The notes under the pieces were generated by a model. The model ran no database searches, was not told where the DNA came from, and saw only the letters and a program-made list of their open reading frames with translations. From UBA2334 sp049653005 (GTDB lineage Bacteria > Pseudomonadota > Gammaproteobacteria > Burkholderiales > Burkholderiaceae_C), in NCBI GenBank assembly GCA_049653005.1, contig JBASFL010000104.1, positions 1 to 64,000 on the forward strand: 64,000 nucleotides of DNA, given 5' to 3'. The number at the start of each line of letters is the position of its first letter. Positions within the stretch are counted from its first letter, which is position 1. Shown here piece by piece: positions 23,484-32,821 of the stretch. A program made the translations under genes and the position numbers.

Positions 23484-24476
23484 ATGACCCCCACCACACA
23501 AGCCATTCACATCCAGCAACCCGGCGGTCCCGAGCAAATGGCCCTGGTCACCGTGCCCGTGGGCCAGCCCGGCCCTGGCCAGGTGCGCATTGCCCACAAG
23601 GCCATTGGCCTGAACTACATCGACGTGTACCAGCGCAGCGGTCTGTATCCCCTGTCCATGCCTTTGCAGCTGGGCATGGAAGGCTCGGGGTTGGTGGAGG
23701 CGGTGGGCGAAGGTGTGACGCACCTGGCCGTGGGCGACCGCGTGGCCTACGCCGCCAACCCGCCCGGCAGTTACAGCCAGCACCGCGTCATGCCCGCCAT
23801 GAACGTGTGCAAGCTCCCCGATGGCATCAGCTTCGAAACCGGCGCCGCCATGATGCTCAAGGGCCTGACCGCCCAGTACCTGCTCAAGCGTACGCTGCCC
23901 CAGGGCGGGTTGCAGGCCGGTGACTTTGTGCTGTTCCACGCCGCCGCCGGGGGCGTGGGCCTGATCGCCTGCCAGTGGGCCAAGGCGCTGGGCTTGCAGC
24001 TCATTGGCACGACCGGTTCAGATGAAAAATGTGCCCTGGCGCTTGCCCATGGTGCAAAGTTTGCTATCAATTACAAAACAGAAGACTTTGCCGCCCGCGT
24101 GAAGGACATCACCGGGGGCCAGGGCGTGAAGGTGGTGTACGACAGCGTGGGCAAAGACACCTGGGACAAAAGCCTGGACTGCCTGCAGCCCTTCGGCCTG
24201 ATGGCCAGCTTTGGCAACGCCAGTGGCCCTGTGCCGCCGTTCGCGCCCGGCCTGCTGGGCCCCAAGGGCTCGCTGTACGTCACCCGTCAAACGCTGTTCA
24301 GCCACATCACCAGCCGCGAACGCACGCAGGTCATGGCTGACGAGCTGTTTGCCGTGGTGTTGAGCGGGGCGGTGAACATCCGCATCGACCAGCGCTTTGC
24401 CTTGGCCGACGTGCAAGCCGCCCACCGCAGCCTGGAAGCCCGCCAGACCACCGGCTGCACCATTTTGTTGCCCTGA
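23484..24476 (+). CDS. Quinone oxidoreductase (zinc-less MDR family)
   Basis: A 330-residue NADPH:quinone reductase-like member of the medium-chain dehydrogenase family. It has the N-terminal GroES-like fold with L-N-Y-I-D-V-Y-Q-R-S-G-L-Y, and the NADPH-binding motif AAAGGVGLIACQWAKALG near residue 153. The zinc ligands of alcohol dehydrogenases are absent. The ATG at 23484 has an AGAGGAC site upstream. A copy of the dispersed repeat (24023-24079) encodes the stretch normally following the Rossmann motif (SDEK to INYK), with no obvious change in length. Confidence 0.88.
   Translation: MTPTTQAIHIQQPGGPEQMALVTVPVGQPGPGQVRIAHKAIGLNYIDVYQRSGLYPLSMPLQLGMEGSGLVEAVGEGVTHLAVGDRVAYAANPPGSYSQHRVMPAMNVCKLPDGISFETGAAMMLKGLTAQYLLKRTLPQGGLQAGDFVLFHAAAGGVGLIACQWAKALGLQLIGTTGSDEKCALALAHGAKFAINYKTEDFAARVKDITGGQGVKVVYDSVGKDTWDKSLDCLQPFGLMASFGNASGPVPPFAPGLLGPKGSLYVTRQTLFSHITSRERTQVMADELFAVVLSGAVNIRIDQRFALADVQAAHRSLEARQTTGCTILLP
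24023..24079 (+). repeat. Dispersed repeat, copy R5 (in quinone oxidoreductase gene)
   Basis: Left box GTGCCCTGGCGCTTG and right box GCTATCAATTACAAAA. The centre pairs TTGC (24043-24046) with GCAA (24054-24057). It encodes a segment conserved in the protein family. Confidence 0.6.
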
Positions 24477-24552
24477 TGGGCTGAGATTTGGCGCGGGCTT
24501 CGGGTTTGCCGGAGGGGTGACGCCCAGGGGGCGTTGCTAAACTGCATCGGCC

Positions 24553-26952
24553 ATGAAACACCCCGATTTCACCAACACCACGGGGCCCGCCACCCAAAGC
24601 CCGCCCACCGCCGCTGACCCGCCGGTGCCGGTCGATGCGGTGCATGCCAAAGGCCGGTTGGGCCAGCGGCTGGTGCTGCGCATCGCGGTGGTGCTGGGGC
24701 TGGCCAGCGCGGTGGTGCTGGCCTTCAGCCACCTGATGCTGGTGCGAACCTTCGACGCGTTTGAGCGCTCGGCCGCCACCGAGGCCTTGGCCCGCGTGCG
24801 CACTGTGTTGGCCCAAGACAGCCAGACCCTGGCCGAGCTCACGGTCGATTACGCCCACTGGGACGACTTTTACGAACACATGGCCGCGCCCAGCGACGCG
24901 TTCATGGACAGCAATTTCACCGCAGCCTCGCTGCGCAACCTGCGCGTGCAAGGCGTGGTGGTGCTCTCGCCCAAGGGCCAGCTGGTGGGGGCCCGTGTGT
25001 TGCAAGACACCACCCTGGTGCCCAAGCTGCCCGCCACATGGCTGGACTTGCTCAGCGGCCCCACAGCGGTGGCCCAAGGCTGCGAACAGCTCAAGCAGCG
25101 GTTGCTCTGGGCCGACGACACGCCCCTGATGGTGGCCGCGGGCGACATCCGAAACACCGCCGGTGACGCCCCACCCCGCGGCTGCCTGCTGCTGGTGCGC
25201 CCCCTTGACGAAGCCTACCGCACCTCGGTCAAGGCGCTGACCGGTGCCACGTTTCAGCTGTCTGCCGAGTCAGACGCGCCCGCTGCCCAGGTGGCCCTGG
25301 GTGGGGGCCGATGGCAGGCCCAAGGCCCGTTGCCCCCTTGGGCGGCATCGGCCACGGTGGTCAACACCACCGGCCTGCACGACGAACGCGAGCGCGTGAC
25401 CTGGCTGATGAACGGCGCCGTGGTGCTGGTGTTTGTGTCCGCCCTGGTGGCGCTGGGCACCTGGGTCAACCTGCTGGTGGTGCGCCGCCTGGTGCGGTTT
25501 TCCGAGCTGGCCGACGACTACCGTGCCACCCAGGACTGGACCATTTCCTGGCCCGCCAAGGGCCGCGATGAAATTGACAACCTCGGCCACTCGCTCAACG
25601 AGCTGGTCCGCACCGTGCACTGGCAGGTCGAGCACAACGCCACCCACGACCCCTTGACCGGTTTGCCCAACCGCCAGGGGCTGGAGCGCCTGCTGTCCGA
25701 GCTGCCCTTCCACAGCTTCGAGCACCGCAGCCGCACCTCTTGCCTGCTGCTGGTTGACCTGGACAACTTCAAGGTCGTCAACGACGGTTTCGGCCACGAC
25801 GTGGGCGATGCCCTGCTGTGCCACGTGGGCCGCCAGCTGAGCGCGGCGGTGCGCCAGGGCGACACCGTGGCCCGCATCGGCGGCGACGAATTTGCCGTGT
25901 TGCTCAACGCCGTGCAGCGCGAAGCCGCCCTGGAGTTTGCGCAGCGCATCCTGGAAAACATGCGCGTGCCCCTGACCCACGGCGAACTGCAAGTGGCCAC
26001 CACCGGCTCGGTGGGCCTGGCGTTTTGCGACGGTGTGGACAGCCCCGGTGCCTTGCTGCGCAACGCCGACCTGGCCATGTACCAGGCCAAACAGGAAGGG
26101 CGCGACGGCTGCGCCGTGTTCAACGAAAACCTGAAGGTGGAGGCGCAACGCCGCAACCGGCTGGAGCAGGCCTTGCGCCAGGCCATGGCGGGGGACGGCA
26201 TCCAGGTGGTGTTCCAACCCGTGGTCGACGTGACCACCCAGCGCGTGGTGGGCATGGAAGCCCTGGCCCGTTGGTCGCTGGACGGCGAGGCCGTGTCGCC
26301 CGTCGAGTTCATTCCCATTGCCGAAGAGGCGGGCCTGATTGGGCGCCTGGGCATGCAGGTGCTGGACCGCAGCTGCGCCATGGTGGCCCGCCTGCGCCGC
26401 CAGGGGCGCTACGTGCCGTGCAGCGTGAACCTGTCGCTGCGCCAGTTTCAGGAATTCAACCTGGCGGAAGACGTGCCCCGCGTGGTGTTTTCGCACGGGC
26501 TGCCCGCCTCGGCCATCCGCCTGGAGGTGACCGAGGGCCAGCTGGAAACCTCGCCCGAGTCACTGGTGCAAACCATGCACACGCTGAAAGCCCTGGGCTT
26601 TGAGTTTTTGCTGGACGACTTTGGCACCGGCCATTCGTCGCTGTACCGGCTGCAAAGCCTGCCCTTCCACACCTTGAAAATCGACCGCAGCTTTGTGTTG
26701 CCCCTTGACCGGGGCGACGACGTGATGGTGCGCACCGTGACCGACCTCGCCCGCGAGCTTCAAGTGGACATGGTGGCCGAGGGGGTGGAAAACCAGACCC
26801 AACTGCAAGCGCTGGTGCGCCTGGGCATCACCCGGGTGCAAGGCTTTGTGGTGGCCCGGCCCATGTCGGACAGCGCCTTGGTGCACTGGCTGGCCACCAG
26901 CGGCTACACCTCGCGCGAAGAACCCGCGCCCCGGCCGCCCCAGCGGGCATGA
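24553..26952 (+). CDS. CHASE4-GGDEF-EAL cyclic-di-GMP protein
   Basis: A 799-residue membrane sensor. A first membrane segment (about residues 37-65) is followed by a periplasmic CHASE4-like domain with the Y-A-H-W-D-D-F-Y-E motif, a second segment near residue 290, a HAMP-like linker and a GGDEF domain with the intact motif RIGGDEF near residue 440. The C-terminal EAL domain keeps MEALARW, NLSLRQF, the DDFGTGHSS loop, KIDRSFV and VAEGVEN, so phosphodiesterase activity looks possible as well. The stop overlaps the Nudix start (ATGA). Confidence 0.9.
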   Translation: MKHPDFTNTTGPATQSPPTAADPPVPVDAVHAKGRLGQRLVLRIAVVLGLASAVVLAFSHLMLVRTFDAFERSAATEALARVRTVLAQDSQTLAELTVDYAHWDDFYEHMAAPSDAFMDSNFTAASLRNLRVQGVVVLSPKGQLVGARVLQDTTLVPKLPATWLDLLSGPTAVAQGCEQLKQRLLWADDTPLMVAAGDIRNTAGDAPPRGCLLLVRPLDEAYRTSVKALTGATFQLSAESDAPAAQVALGGGRWQAQGPLPPWAASATVVNTTGLHDERERVTWLMNGAVVLVFVSALVALGTWVNLLVVRRLVRFSELADDYRATQDWTISWPAKGRDEIDNLGHSLNELVRTVHWQVEHNATHDPLTGLPNRQGLERLLSELPFHSFEHRSRTSCLLLVDLDNFKVVNDGFGHDVGDALLCHVGRQLSAAVRQGDTVARIGGDEFAVLLNAVQREAALEFAQRILENMRVPLTHGELQVATTGSVGLAFCDGVDSPGALLRNADLAMYQAKQEGRDGCAVFNENLKVEAQRRNRLEQALRQAMAGDGIQVVFQPVVDVTTQRVVGMEALARWSLDGEAVSPVEFIPIAEEAGLIGRLGMQVLDRSCAMVARLRRQGRYVPCSVNLSLRQFQEFNLAEDVPRVVFSHGLPASAIRLEVTEGQLETSPESLVQTMHTLKALGFEFLLDDFGTGHSSLYRLQSLPFHTLKIDRSFVLPLDRGDDVMVRTVTDLARELQVDMVAEGVENQTQLQALVRLGITRVQGFVVARPMSDSALVHWLATSGYTSREEPAPRPPQRA

Positions 26953-27761
26953 CCCCCGAGGCACTGGCCAGCGTGCAGCGGCCCCCCGCCGCGCCCCGCT
27001 GGGCGTTGTGCGTGGGGGGCGACGCCATCGGCTCGGTGCTGCCCGCCGTGGCCGATGCGTTGGTGCTCGCCTTGCCCCCAGCATTGGGCATAAAACTTGT
27101 AAAACAAGAGCTTGAAAACCAATACAGCATTGCGCTGGAGGCTGTTTTTGCTTCAAATTTGACCGCTGCCCTCGGTGTGTTGGCCGACACCTTGCGCGCC
27201 CAAGGGCTGAGCGGCCCGTGGCGCCACGAGTGCCTGCCCGTGGCCAACGCCGCCGGGCACACCGTGGCCCAGGTGGAGCGCGGTGTGGTGCGCGTGCTCG
27301 GCCTGCGCACCCAGGCCGTGCACCTGGTGGGCCTGCGGCCCGACGGCGCGGTGTGGGTGCAGCAGCGCTCCTTCAGCAAACCCAACGACCCCGGCCTGTG
27401 GGACACCCTGATGGGCGGCACCGTGGCGGGCCTTGAGACGGTGGCCGACACGCTGGCGCGCGAAACCTGGGAAGAAGCGGGCCTGCGCTTGGCCGCGCTG
27501 GGCTGCGTTACCCACCAAGGCCACTTCACCGCCACCCGCCCGGTGCCCAATGGCGGCGGTGCGGGCTACTTGGTGGAAGACACCCACTGGTTCACCGCCA
27601 CCGTGCCGCAGGGGCTGGCGCCCGTGAACCAAGACGGCGAGGTGGACCACTTCGAGTGCTGGACGCCCCAGCGTGTGTGCGACGCCGTGGCCCAGGGCCT
27701 GTTCACGCCCGAGGCGGCGTGGGTGCTGACGCGCGTGCTGGGCCCGGGCGTGGGCGATTGA
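26949..27761 (+). CDS. Nudix hydrolase with DUF4743-like N-terminal region
   Basis: A 270-residue Nudix hydrolase. The Nudix box fits G-x5-E-x7-R-E-x2-E-E-x-G-L exactly, starting at GTVAGLE near residue 158. The N-terminal 115 residues resemble the DUF4743 region found with thiamin-pyrophosphokinase-like Nudix proteins. It is coupled to the upstream c-di-GMP gene by a 4-bp overlap. An inverted copy of the dispersed repeat (27090-27160) lies in the N-terminal domain and appears to lengthen it. The substrate is not predictable from the box. Confidence 0.82.
   Translation: MTPEALASVQRPPAAPRWALCVGGDAIGSVLPAVADALVLALPPALGIKLVKQELENQYSIALEAVFASNLTAALGVLADTLRAQGLSGPWRHECLPVANAAGHTVAQVERGVVRVLGLRTQAVHLVGLRPDGAVWVQQRSFSKPNDPGLWDTLMGGTVAGLETVADTLARETWEEAGLRLAALGCVTHQGHFTATRPVPNGGGAGYLVEDTHWFTATVPQGLAPVNQDGEVDHFECWTPQRVCDAVAQGLFTPEAAWVLTRVLGPGVGD
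27090..27160 (-). repeat. Dispersed repeat, copy R6 (in Nudix gene, inverted)
   Basis: On the minus strand it has the left box ACAGCCTCCAGCGCAATG and right box CAAGCTC. The centre pairs CAAT (27120-27123) with ATTG (27129-27132). It is in frame. Confidence 0.65.
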
Positions 27762-27782
27762 CCCCGCCCGTTCAGGCGCGCA

Positions 27783-28814
27783 TCACGGGTTGGTGCACTC
27801 GCTCAGCGTGACCGTGGTGCGTGTGCCCATACCTTGGCGCACCCCGCAGGGTGACTTTGCGCCTGGCACTGGGTGGGGCGTGCCCGCCAGGTCCATTTCC
27901 GCTGTCAGCGTGTCCCACTGGCGCACGCCCTGTTTGTCCAGCGTCAGGCGCAGCAGCCAGCCGGTGGTGCCGCCTGGCACATTCTCAAAACTGTCGAACA
28001 CAAAGTTGCCCAGGCTGTAGACGATGAGTTTGCCCTTGTAGCGGTCCACGCCCTGCGTCACGTGTGGGTGGCCGCCCACCACCGCGTCGGCCCCGGCATC
28101 GATCATCAGCCGGGCGAGTTGGCGCTGGCGCTGGGTGGGCTGGCGCTCGCGCTCCCAACCCCAGTGCATGAAGGGAATGACCAGGTCTGCCCCGGCGCGG
28201 CGCGCGGCGCGGATGTCGGCCACCACGTGGCTGTTTTCGCTCCAGGCAATGCCGGGGGTGTCGGCCCCGGCCTCGAACGAGCGGGGTTTGAACTCGTTGT
28301 AGCTCAGCACCGCCACCTTCAGCCCGTTTTGGCGTATCCACAACGGGGCGTGGGCCTCAGTCAGGTTCCGGCCACCGCCGAAGCGGGCGATGCCCGCGGC
28401 ATCGACGTGTTGCATCGTTTCCAGAAAGGCGTCTTTGCCGAAGTCGCCCGAGTGGTTGTTGGCCAGGGCCAGCGCGTCGAACCGGCCTTTGAGCACGCGC
28501 ATCACCTGCGGGTGGGCGCGGAAGCTGAAAATTTTGCTCTCCAGCGGTTGGCCCACGGTGGCCACGGGCACTTCCAGGTTGCCAATGCGGTAGTCGGCGC
28601 TGCCCAAGCGCGAAGCAAACGGGGCCAGCGGGTCGCCGCCTTTGGCGATGGTGTCGCCCGGGCCGTCGGCCAGCATCAGGTCGCCCGCGAACAGCAGGCG
28701 CAGCGTGCCCGGGGTGGCTGGGGTGGTGGGGGTTGCCGGGGTTTGGGCCAGGGCCGACAGGCTCAGGCCCAGCGTCAGCCACAAAGCGGCCCAGCGGGGC
28801 ATGGCAGTTTTCAT
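27783..28814 (-). CDS. CapA-family metallophosphatase-like protein
   Basis: A 343-residue exported protein of the CapA/PgsA family named after poly-gamma-glutamate capsule synthesis. A signal peptide (hydrophobic residues 8-24, ending in SALAQ) precedes a metallophosphatase-like domain with FAGDLMLADG, the LANNHSGDFG motif near residue 125, and GGHPHVTQGV near residue 260. No other capsule genes are present, so the role may be cell-wall related. The ATG at 28814 overlaps the stop of the upstream secreted-protein gene. Confidence 0.83.
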   Translation of the reverse strand: MKTAMPRWAALWLTLGLSLSALAQTPATPTTPATPGTLRLLFAGDLMLADGPGDTIAKGGDPLAPFASRLGSADYRIGNLEVPVATVGQPLESKIFSFRAHPQVMRVLKGRFDALALANNHSGDFGKDAFLETMQHVDAAGIARFGGGRNLTEAHAPLWIRQNGLKVAVLSYNEFKPRSFEAGADTPGIAWSENSHVVADIRAARRAGADLVIPFMHWGWERERQPTQRQRQLARLMIDAGADAVVGGHPHVTQGVDRYKGKLIVYSLGNFVFDSFENVPGGTTGWLLRLTLDKQGVRQWDTLTAEMDLAGTPHPVPGAKSPCGVRQGMGTRTTVTLSECTNP

Positions 28815-29230
28815 GGTCGCCCTTGTCGTTCGCACCAGTAGCGCAGTTCGCCGTCGCGCACGGGTTCGTACACCCAATGCTGGCCTGTGAAGCCGTGGCC
28901 CCCGGGCACGGGGCGTTGCGCCACCTGTGCGGCGCTGTATTGGGCCTGGTGAATGGGGGCTGCCCCGGCCTCGTGGTGGGCGTAGGTGTACACCTTGACC
29001 GAAGCCAGGTCGGCCGGTTGCGTTTGGTTCACCACCCGGAACAGAAAGTACGAGCCCACCTCCACCGACTTCACGCCATAGGGCGAGTCCACAGGCGGGG
29101 CGGTGATGTGCTGGGTTTCACCGCCGTAGTCCACGTGGCACACCACGGTGGGGCCGGGCACCTGTGCCCCAGCGGTGCTGCCGATCAGGGGGCCCAGGCA
29201 CAGCATGAAAGCGGGGGCAAGGTGGCGCAT
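28811..29230 (-). CDS. Secreted hypothetical protein
   Basis: A 139-residue protein with a signal peptide (residues 1-22, ending in TAGAQ) and a mature part beginning VPGPTVVCHVDYGGET. It has two cysteines, one near each end of the mature chain, probably a disulfide, and no catalytic motif. It lies between lspA and the CapA-like gene, overlapping the latter by 4 bp (ATGA) and separated from lspA by one base, so it belongs to the same transcription unit. Function unknown. Confidence 0.7.
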   Translation of the reverse strand: MRHLAPAFMLCLGPLIGSTAGAQVPGPTVVCHVDYGGETQHITAPPVDSPYGVKSVEVGSYFLFRVVNQTQPADLASVKVYTYAHHEAGAAPIHQAQYSAAQVAQRPVPGGHGFTGQHWVYEPVRDGELRYWCERQGRP

Positions 29231-29231
29231 G

Positions 29232-29798
29232 TCAGCCCCCGCGCCGCACGCGCAGCACCTCGTCCAGGATCAGGCAGACCGCGCCCAGCGTGATGGCCGC
29301 GTCGGCCAGGTTGAACGCGGGGAAGTGCCCGCCGTGGAACACACCCGCCAGCCAGGGCCAGTGGAAGTCCAGAAAGTCCACCACGTAGCCGTGCAGCAGG
29401 CGGTCGAGCACGTTGCCCAGCGCGCCACCCAGCAGGCTGCTGACCGCAAAGGCAAACAGCTTTTGGCCAGGGTGGCTTTTCAGCATCCACACCATGAACA
29501 CGGCGGCCACCACCCCAATGCCCGTAAAGAACCAGCGCTGCCAGCCCCCGGCATCGGCCAGGAACGAAAACGCCGCGCCCAGGTTGTGCACCCGCACCAC
29601 GTTGAAAAACGAGGTGACCGGCGTGCTGTCACCCAGCTGGTAGTAGCCCAGGATCAGCGTTTTGGTGAACTGGTCCAGCACCAGCACGATGGCGGCCCAG
29701 GCCAGCCATGGGGCCAGGCTGGGCGACAACTTGGGTGCCGCACCGCTTTTGAAGCCGCCAGGTTTGCCAGACTTGCTGGCCGATTTGCCGGTTGCCAT
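29232..29798 (-). CDS. lspA: Lipoprotein signal peptidase II
   Basis: A 188-residue inner-membrane aspartyl protease that removes signal peptides from prolipoproteins. Four hydrophobic segments and the conserved boxes are present: VLDQFTK, the N-L-G-A-A-F-S-F box, the catalytic Asp in NVLDRL with VVDFLDFH, and FPAFNLADAAI with the second Asp. The N-terminus has an unusual Lys/Ser/Gly-rich extension of about 30 residues. It overlaps the ileS stop by one base (TGATG), the conserved ileS-lspA arrangement. Confidence 0.93.
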   Translation of the reverse strand: MATGKSASKSGKPGGFKSGAAPKLSPSLAPWLAWAAIVLVLDQFTKTLILGYYQLGDSTPVTSFFNVVRVHNLGAAFSFLADAGGWQRWFFTGIGVVAAVFMVWMLKSHPGQKLFAFAVSSLLGGALGNVLDRLLHGYVVDFLDFHWPWLAGVFHGGHFPAFNLADAAITLGAVCLILDEVLRVRRGG

Positions 29799-32689
29799 CA
29801 GGCGTGTGCCCGGGTTTCACCCGCGCCGTGCAGGTTGCTGGTGCAGCGGCCGCACAGGCCGGGGTGGGCGGCGTCGTGGCCCACGTCGTCGCGGTAGTGC
29901 CAGCAGCGTTCGCATTTTTGGTTTTTTGAGGCTCCAACGCTGATCTGTATTGAATCTCCAGCTATCAATGTGATGGCCGATGTGATGGTCACAAACTTCA
30001 GGTCATCGCCCAAACTGGCCAGCAGCGCGTGGTCTTCGCTGGGCACGGTCAGCGCCACGTTGGCCTGCAAAGACGAGCCCACGGCACCCGTGGTGCGCAC
30101 GGCCTCGATTTCTTTGTTGACCAAATCGCGGATCTCGCGGATGCGCTGCCACTTCGCCAGCAGCGCTTCGCTGGTGGCGTCGGGCGTGGGCCACACGGCA
30201 TAGGTTTCCAGGAAGATGGACTCGCTGTGGGGCGCGTCTTTCTGGCCCATGAAGCCCCAGGCCTCTTCGGCGGTGAAGCTCAGGAACGGGGCCATCCAGC
30301 GCACGAACGCGTGGGTGATGCGGTGCAGCGCGGTCTGGGCGCTGCGGCGCGCCAGCGAGCCGGGCGCGGTGGTGTAGAGCCGGTCTTTCAGCACGTCGAG
30401 GTAGAAACCGCCCAGGTCTTCGCTGCAATACAGCTGCAACTTGGCCACCACGGGGTGGAACTCGTATTTTTCGTAGTGCGCCAGGATGTCGGTTTGCAAC
30501 TGCGCGGCGCGGGCCAGCGCGTAGCGGTCGATTTCCAGCAGCTCGGCATCGGCCACGGTGTCGGTGGCGGGGTTGAAGTCGGAGATGTTGGCCAGCAAAA
30601 AGCGCAGCGTGTTGCGGATGCGGCGGTAGGCGTCCACCACGCGTGCCAGAATTTTGTCGTCAATGCCCAGGTCGCCCGAGTAGTCGGTGCTGGCGCACCA
30701 CAGGCGGATGATTTCCGCGCCCATTTTTTCGCTGATGGTTTGCGGGGCCACCACGTTGCCCAGGCTTTTGCTCATTTTCAGGCCCTTGCCGTCCACGGTG
30801 AAACCGTGGGTCAGCAGGCCCTTGTAGGGCGCGCGGCCGTACATGGCGCAGGCCGTCAGCAGCGAGCTGTGGAACCAGCCCCGGTGCTGGTCGTGGCCTT
30901 CCAGGTACAGGTCGGCCTCGCAACCTTCGCCGTGGGCACTGCCCGCGTGGCTGCCCTTGAGCACGGTGGTGTGGGTGGTGCCGGAGTCGAACCACACCTC
31001 CAAGATGTCGGTGCTTTTGGTGTAGCTGGCGGGGTCTGCCGCATCGGTGATGCGGGCCAGGATGTCGGCCACGGTCAGCTTGCTCCAGGCCTCGATACCG
31101 CCTTGCTCCACCACGCTCGCGGCCAGGTCCACGATGTCAGGCGTGCGGGGGTGCGGCTCGGCGCTGTCGACGTGCAGCAAAAAGGGCAGGGGCACGCCCC
31201 AGCTGCGCTGGCGGCTGATGCACCAGTCAGGCCGGTTGGCGATCATGTCGCGCAGGCGGGTGCGGCCGTTTTCGGGGAAAAAACCCGTGTCGTCGATGGC
31301 AGCCAGCGCCATCTGGCGCAGGGTTTGCGGGGCTTTGTCGGTGGTGAAAATGCCGTCGCCTTCGTCCATGCGCACAAACCACTGGGCGGCGGCGCGGTAG
31401 ATCACCGGGGTTTTGTGGCGCCAGCAGTGGGGGTAGCTGTGGGTGATGGTTTGGGTGGCCATCAAACGGTCGTTTTGCCGCAACGTGTCAATGACCACCG
31501 GGCACGCTTTCCAGATGTTCAGGCCGCCAAACAAGGGCAGTTCAGCCTCGTACTGGCCGTTGCCTTGCACGGGGTTCAGGATGTCGTCATAGGCCATGCC
31601 GTTGGCCACGCAGCTGTTGAAGTCGTCCACGCCGTAGGCAGGCGAAGAGTGGACGATGCCGGTGCCGTCGCCCGCGGTCACGTAGTCGGCCAGGTACAGC
31701 GGGGACAGGCGTTTGTAGCCGGCGTGCACGTCGTGCAGCGGGTGGCGGAACACCAGGCCGCGCAGTTTTTCACCCTCGGCCGTGGCCAGCACGGTGCCGG
31801 TCAGGCCGTAGCGCTCCAGGCATTTGTCCACCAGGCTTTCGGCCAGCAGCAGCACGCCGCGCGGGGTGTCCACCAGGGCGTAGGTCAGCTCGGGGTGGGC
31901 GTTCAGGGCCTGGTTGGCGGGAATGGTCCAGGCGGTGGTGGTCCAGATGACGGCGAAGGCTTTTTGCCCAGCGGGCAGACCGTGCAAGCCGAAAGCGGCG
32001 GCCAATGCAGCGGGGTCGTTCGACTCGAAGGCCACGTCCAGCGTGTCGCTTTTCTTGTCGGCGTATTCGATCTCGAACTCGGCCAGGCTGGAGCCGCAGT
32101 CAAAGCACCAGTACACGGGTTTCAGGCCCCGGTACACAAAGCCGCGCTCCATCACACGCTTGAAGGCGCGGATTTCGTTGGCCTCGGTTGCAAAGTCCAT
32201 GGTGCGGTAGGGCTTGTCCCACTGGCCCAGCACGCCGAGGCGCTTGAAGTCGGCCATTTGCTGCGCGATTTGCGCGGTGGCAAAGGCGCGGGCCTTGGCC
32301 TGCATGTCGTCGCGGCTGAGGTTGCGGCCGTGCAGTTTTTCAATGGCGTTTTCAATCGGGAGGCCGTGGCAGTCCCAGCCGGGGATGTACTGCGCGTCCA
32401 TGCCCTTCAACTGGCGGGCCTTGACGATCATGTCTTTCAGCACCTTGTTCACCGCGTGGCCGATGTGGATCTGGCCGTTGGCGTAGGGCGGGCCGTCGTG
32501 CAGGATGAATTTGGGCGCCCCTTTGCGGGCTTCGCGCAGCTTGGCGTACAGGCCGTTGTCTTCCCAGGTTTTCACCCAGCCCGGCTCGCGTTTGGGCAGG
32601 TCGCCGCGCATAGGGAAGGGGGTGTCGGGCAGGTTCAGCGTGGCGCGGTAATCGGTGGCTGTGGCGGCGGCGGTTTTGGTGTCGGACAT
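29798..32689 (-). CDS. ileS: Isoleucyl-tRNA synthetase
   Basis: A 963-residue class I synthetase. HIGH motif region PPYANGQIHIGHA near residue 70, GWDCHGLPIE, the KMSKS loop GLKMSKSLGNV near residue 600, and a C-terminal zinc finger with paired cysteines (CERCWH ... CGRC). The ATG at 32689 is chosen because the sequence before it is non-conserved. A copy of the dispersed repeat sits at 29919-29972, coding for residues just before the zinc finger. It is part of the ribF-ileS-lspA block, although ribF is separated by about 130 bp. Confidence 0.96.
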   Translation of the reverse strand: MSDTKTAAATATDYRATLNLPDTPFPMRGDLPKREPGWVKTWEDNGLYAKLREARKGAPKFILHDGPPYANGQIHIGHAVNKVLKDMIVKARQLKGMDAQYIPGWDCHGLPIENAIEKLHGRNLSRDDMQAKARAFATAQIAQQMADFKRLGVLGQWDKPYRTMDFATEANEIRAFKRVMERGFVYRGLKPVYWCFDCGSSLAEFEIEYADKKSDTLDVAFESNDPAALAAAFGLHGLPAGQKAFAVIWTTTAWTIPANQALNAHPELTYALVDTPRGVLLLAESLVDKCLERYGLTGTVLATAEGEKLRGLVFRHPLHDVHAGYKRLSPLYLADYVTAGDGTGIVHSSPAYGVDDFNSCVANGMAYDDILNPVQGNGQYEAELPLFGGLNIWKACPVVIDTLRQNDRLMATQTITHSYPHCWRHKTPVIYRAAAQWFVRMDEGDGIFTTDKAPQTLRQMALAAIDDTGFFPENGRTRLRDMIANRPDWCISRQRSWGVPLPFLLHVDSAEPHPRTPDIVDLAASVVEQGGIEAWSKLTVADILARITDAADPASYTKSTDILEVWFDSGTTHTTVLKGSHAGSAHGEGCEADLYLEGHDQHRGWFHSSLLTACAMYGRAPYKGLLTHGFTVDGKGLKMSKSLGNVVAPQTISEKMGAEIIRLWCASTDYSGDLGIDDKILARVVDAYRRIRNTLRFLLANISDFNPATDTVADAELLEIDRYALARAAQLQTDILAHYEKYEFHPVVAKLQLYCSEDLGGFYLDVLKDRLYTTAPGSLARRSAQTALHRITHAFVRWMAPFLSFTAEEAWGFMGQKDAPHSESIFLETYAVWPTPDATSEALLAKWQRIREIRDLVNKEIEAVRTTGAVGSSLQANVALTVPSEDHALLASLGDDLKFVTITSAITLIAGDSIQISVGASKNQKCERCWHYRDDVGHDAAHPGLCGRCTSNLHGAGETRAHA
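29919..29972 (+). repeat. Dispersed repeat, copy R7 (in ileS)
   Basis: Left box GAGGCTCCAACGCTGAT and right box CCAGCTATCAA, with a central GAT/ATC pairing. It is embedded in frame in the ileS C-terminal region, opposite to the gene's direction. Confidence 0.65.
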
Positions 32690-32821
32690 GGGGCGAGCGG
32701 GTGTGAGGGCGTGGATGCGGTGGGCCCGGTGGGCTGGGGGTGCACAGCCGGAAAACAGCGGTGCCGCGGGGCAGGTTGGGGGTGCTGGGCGGCGACCACG
32801 CCACACAGCCGGGTGTGGGCG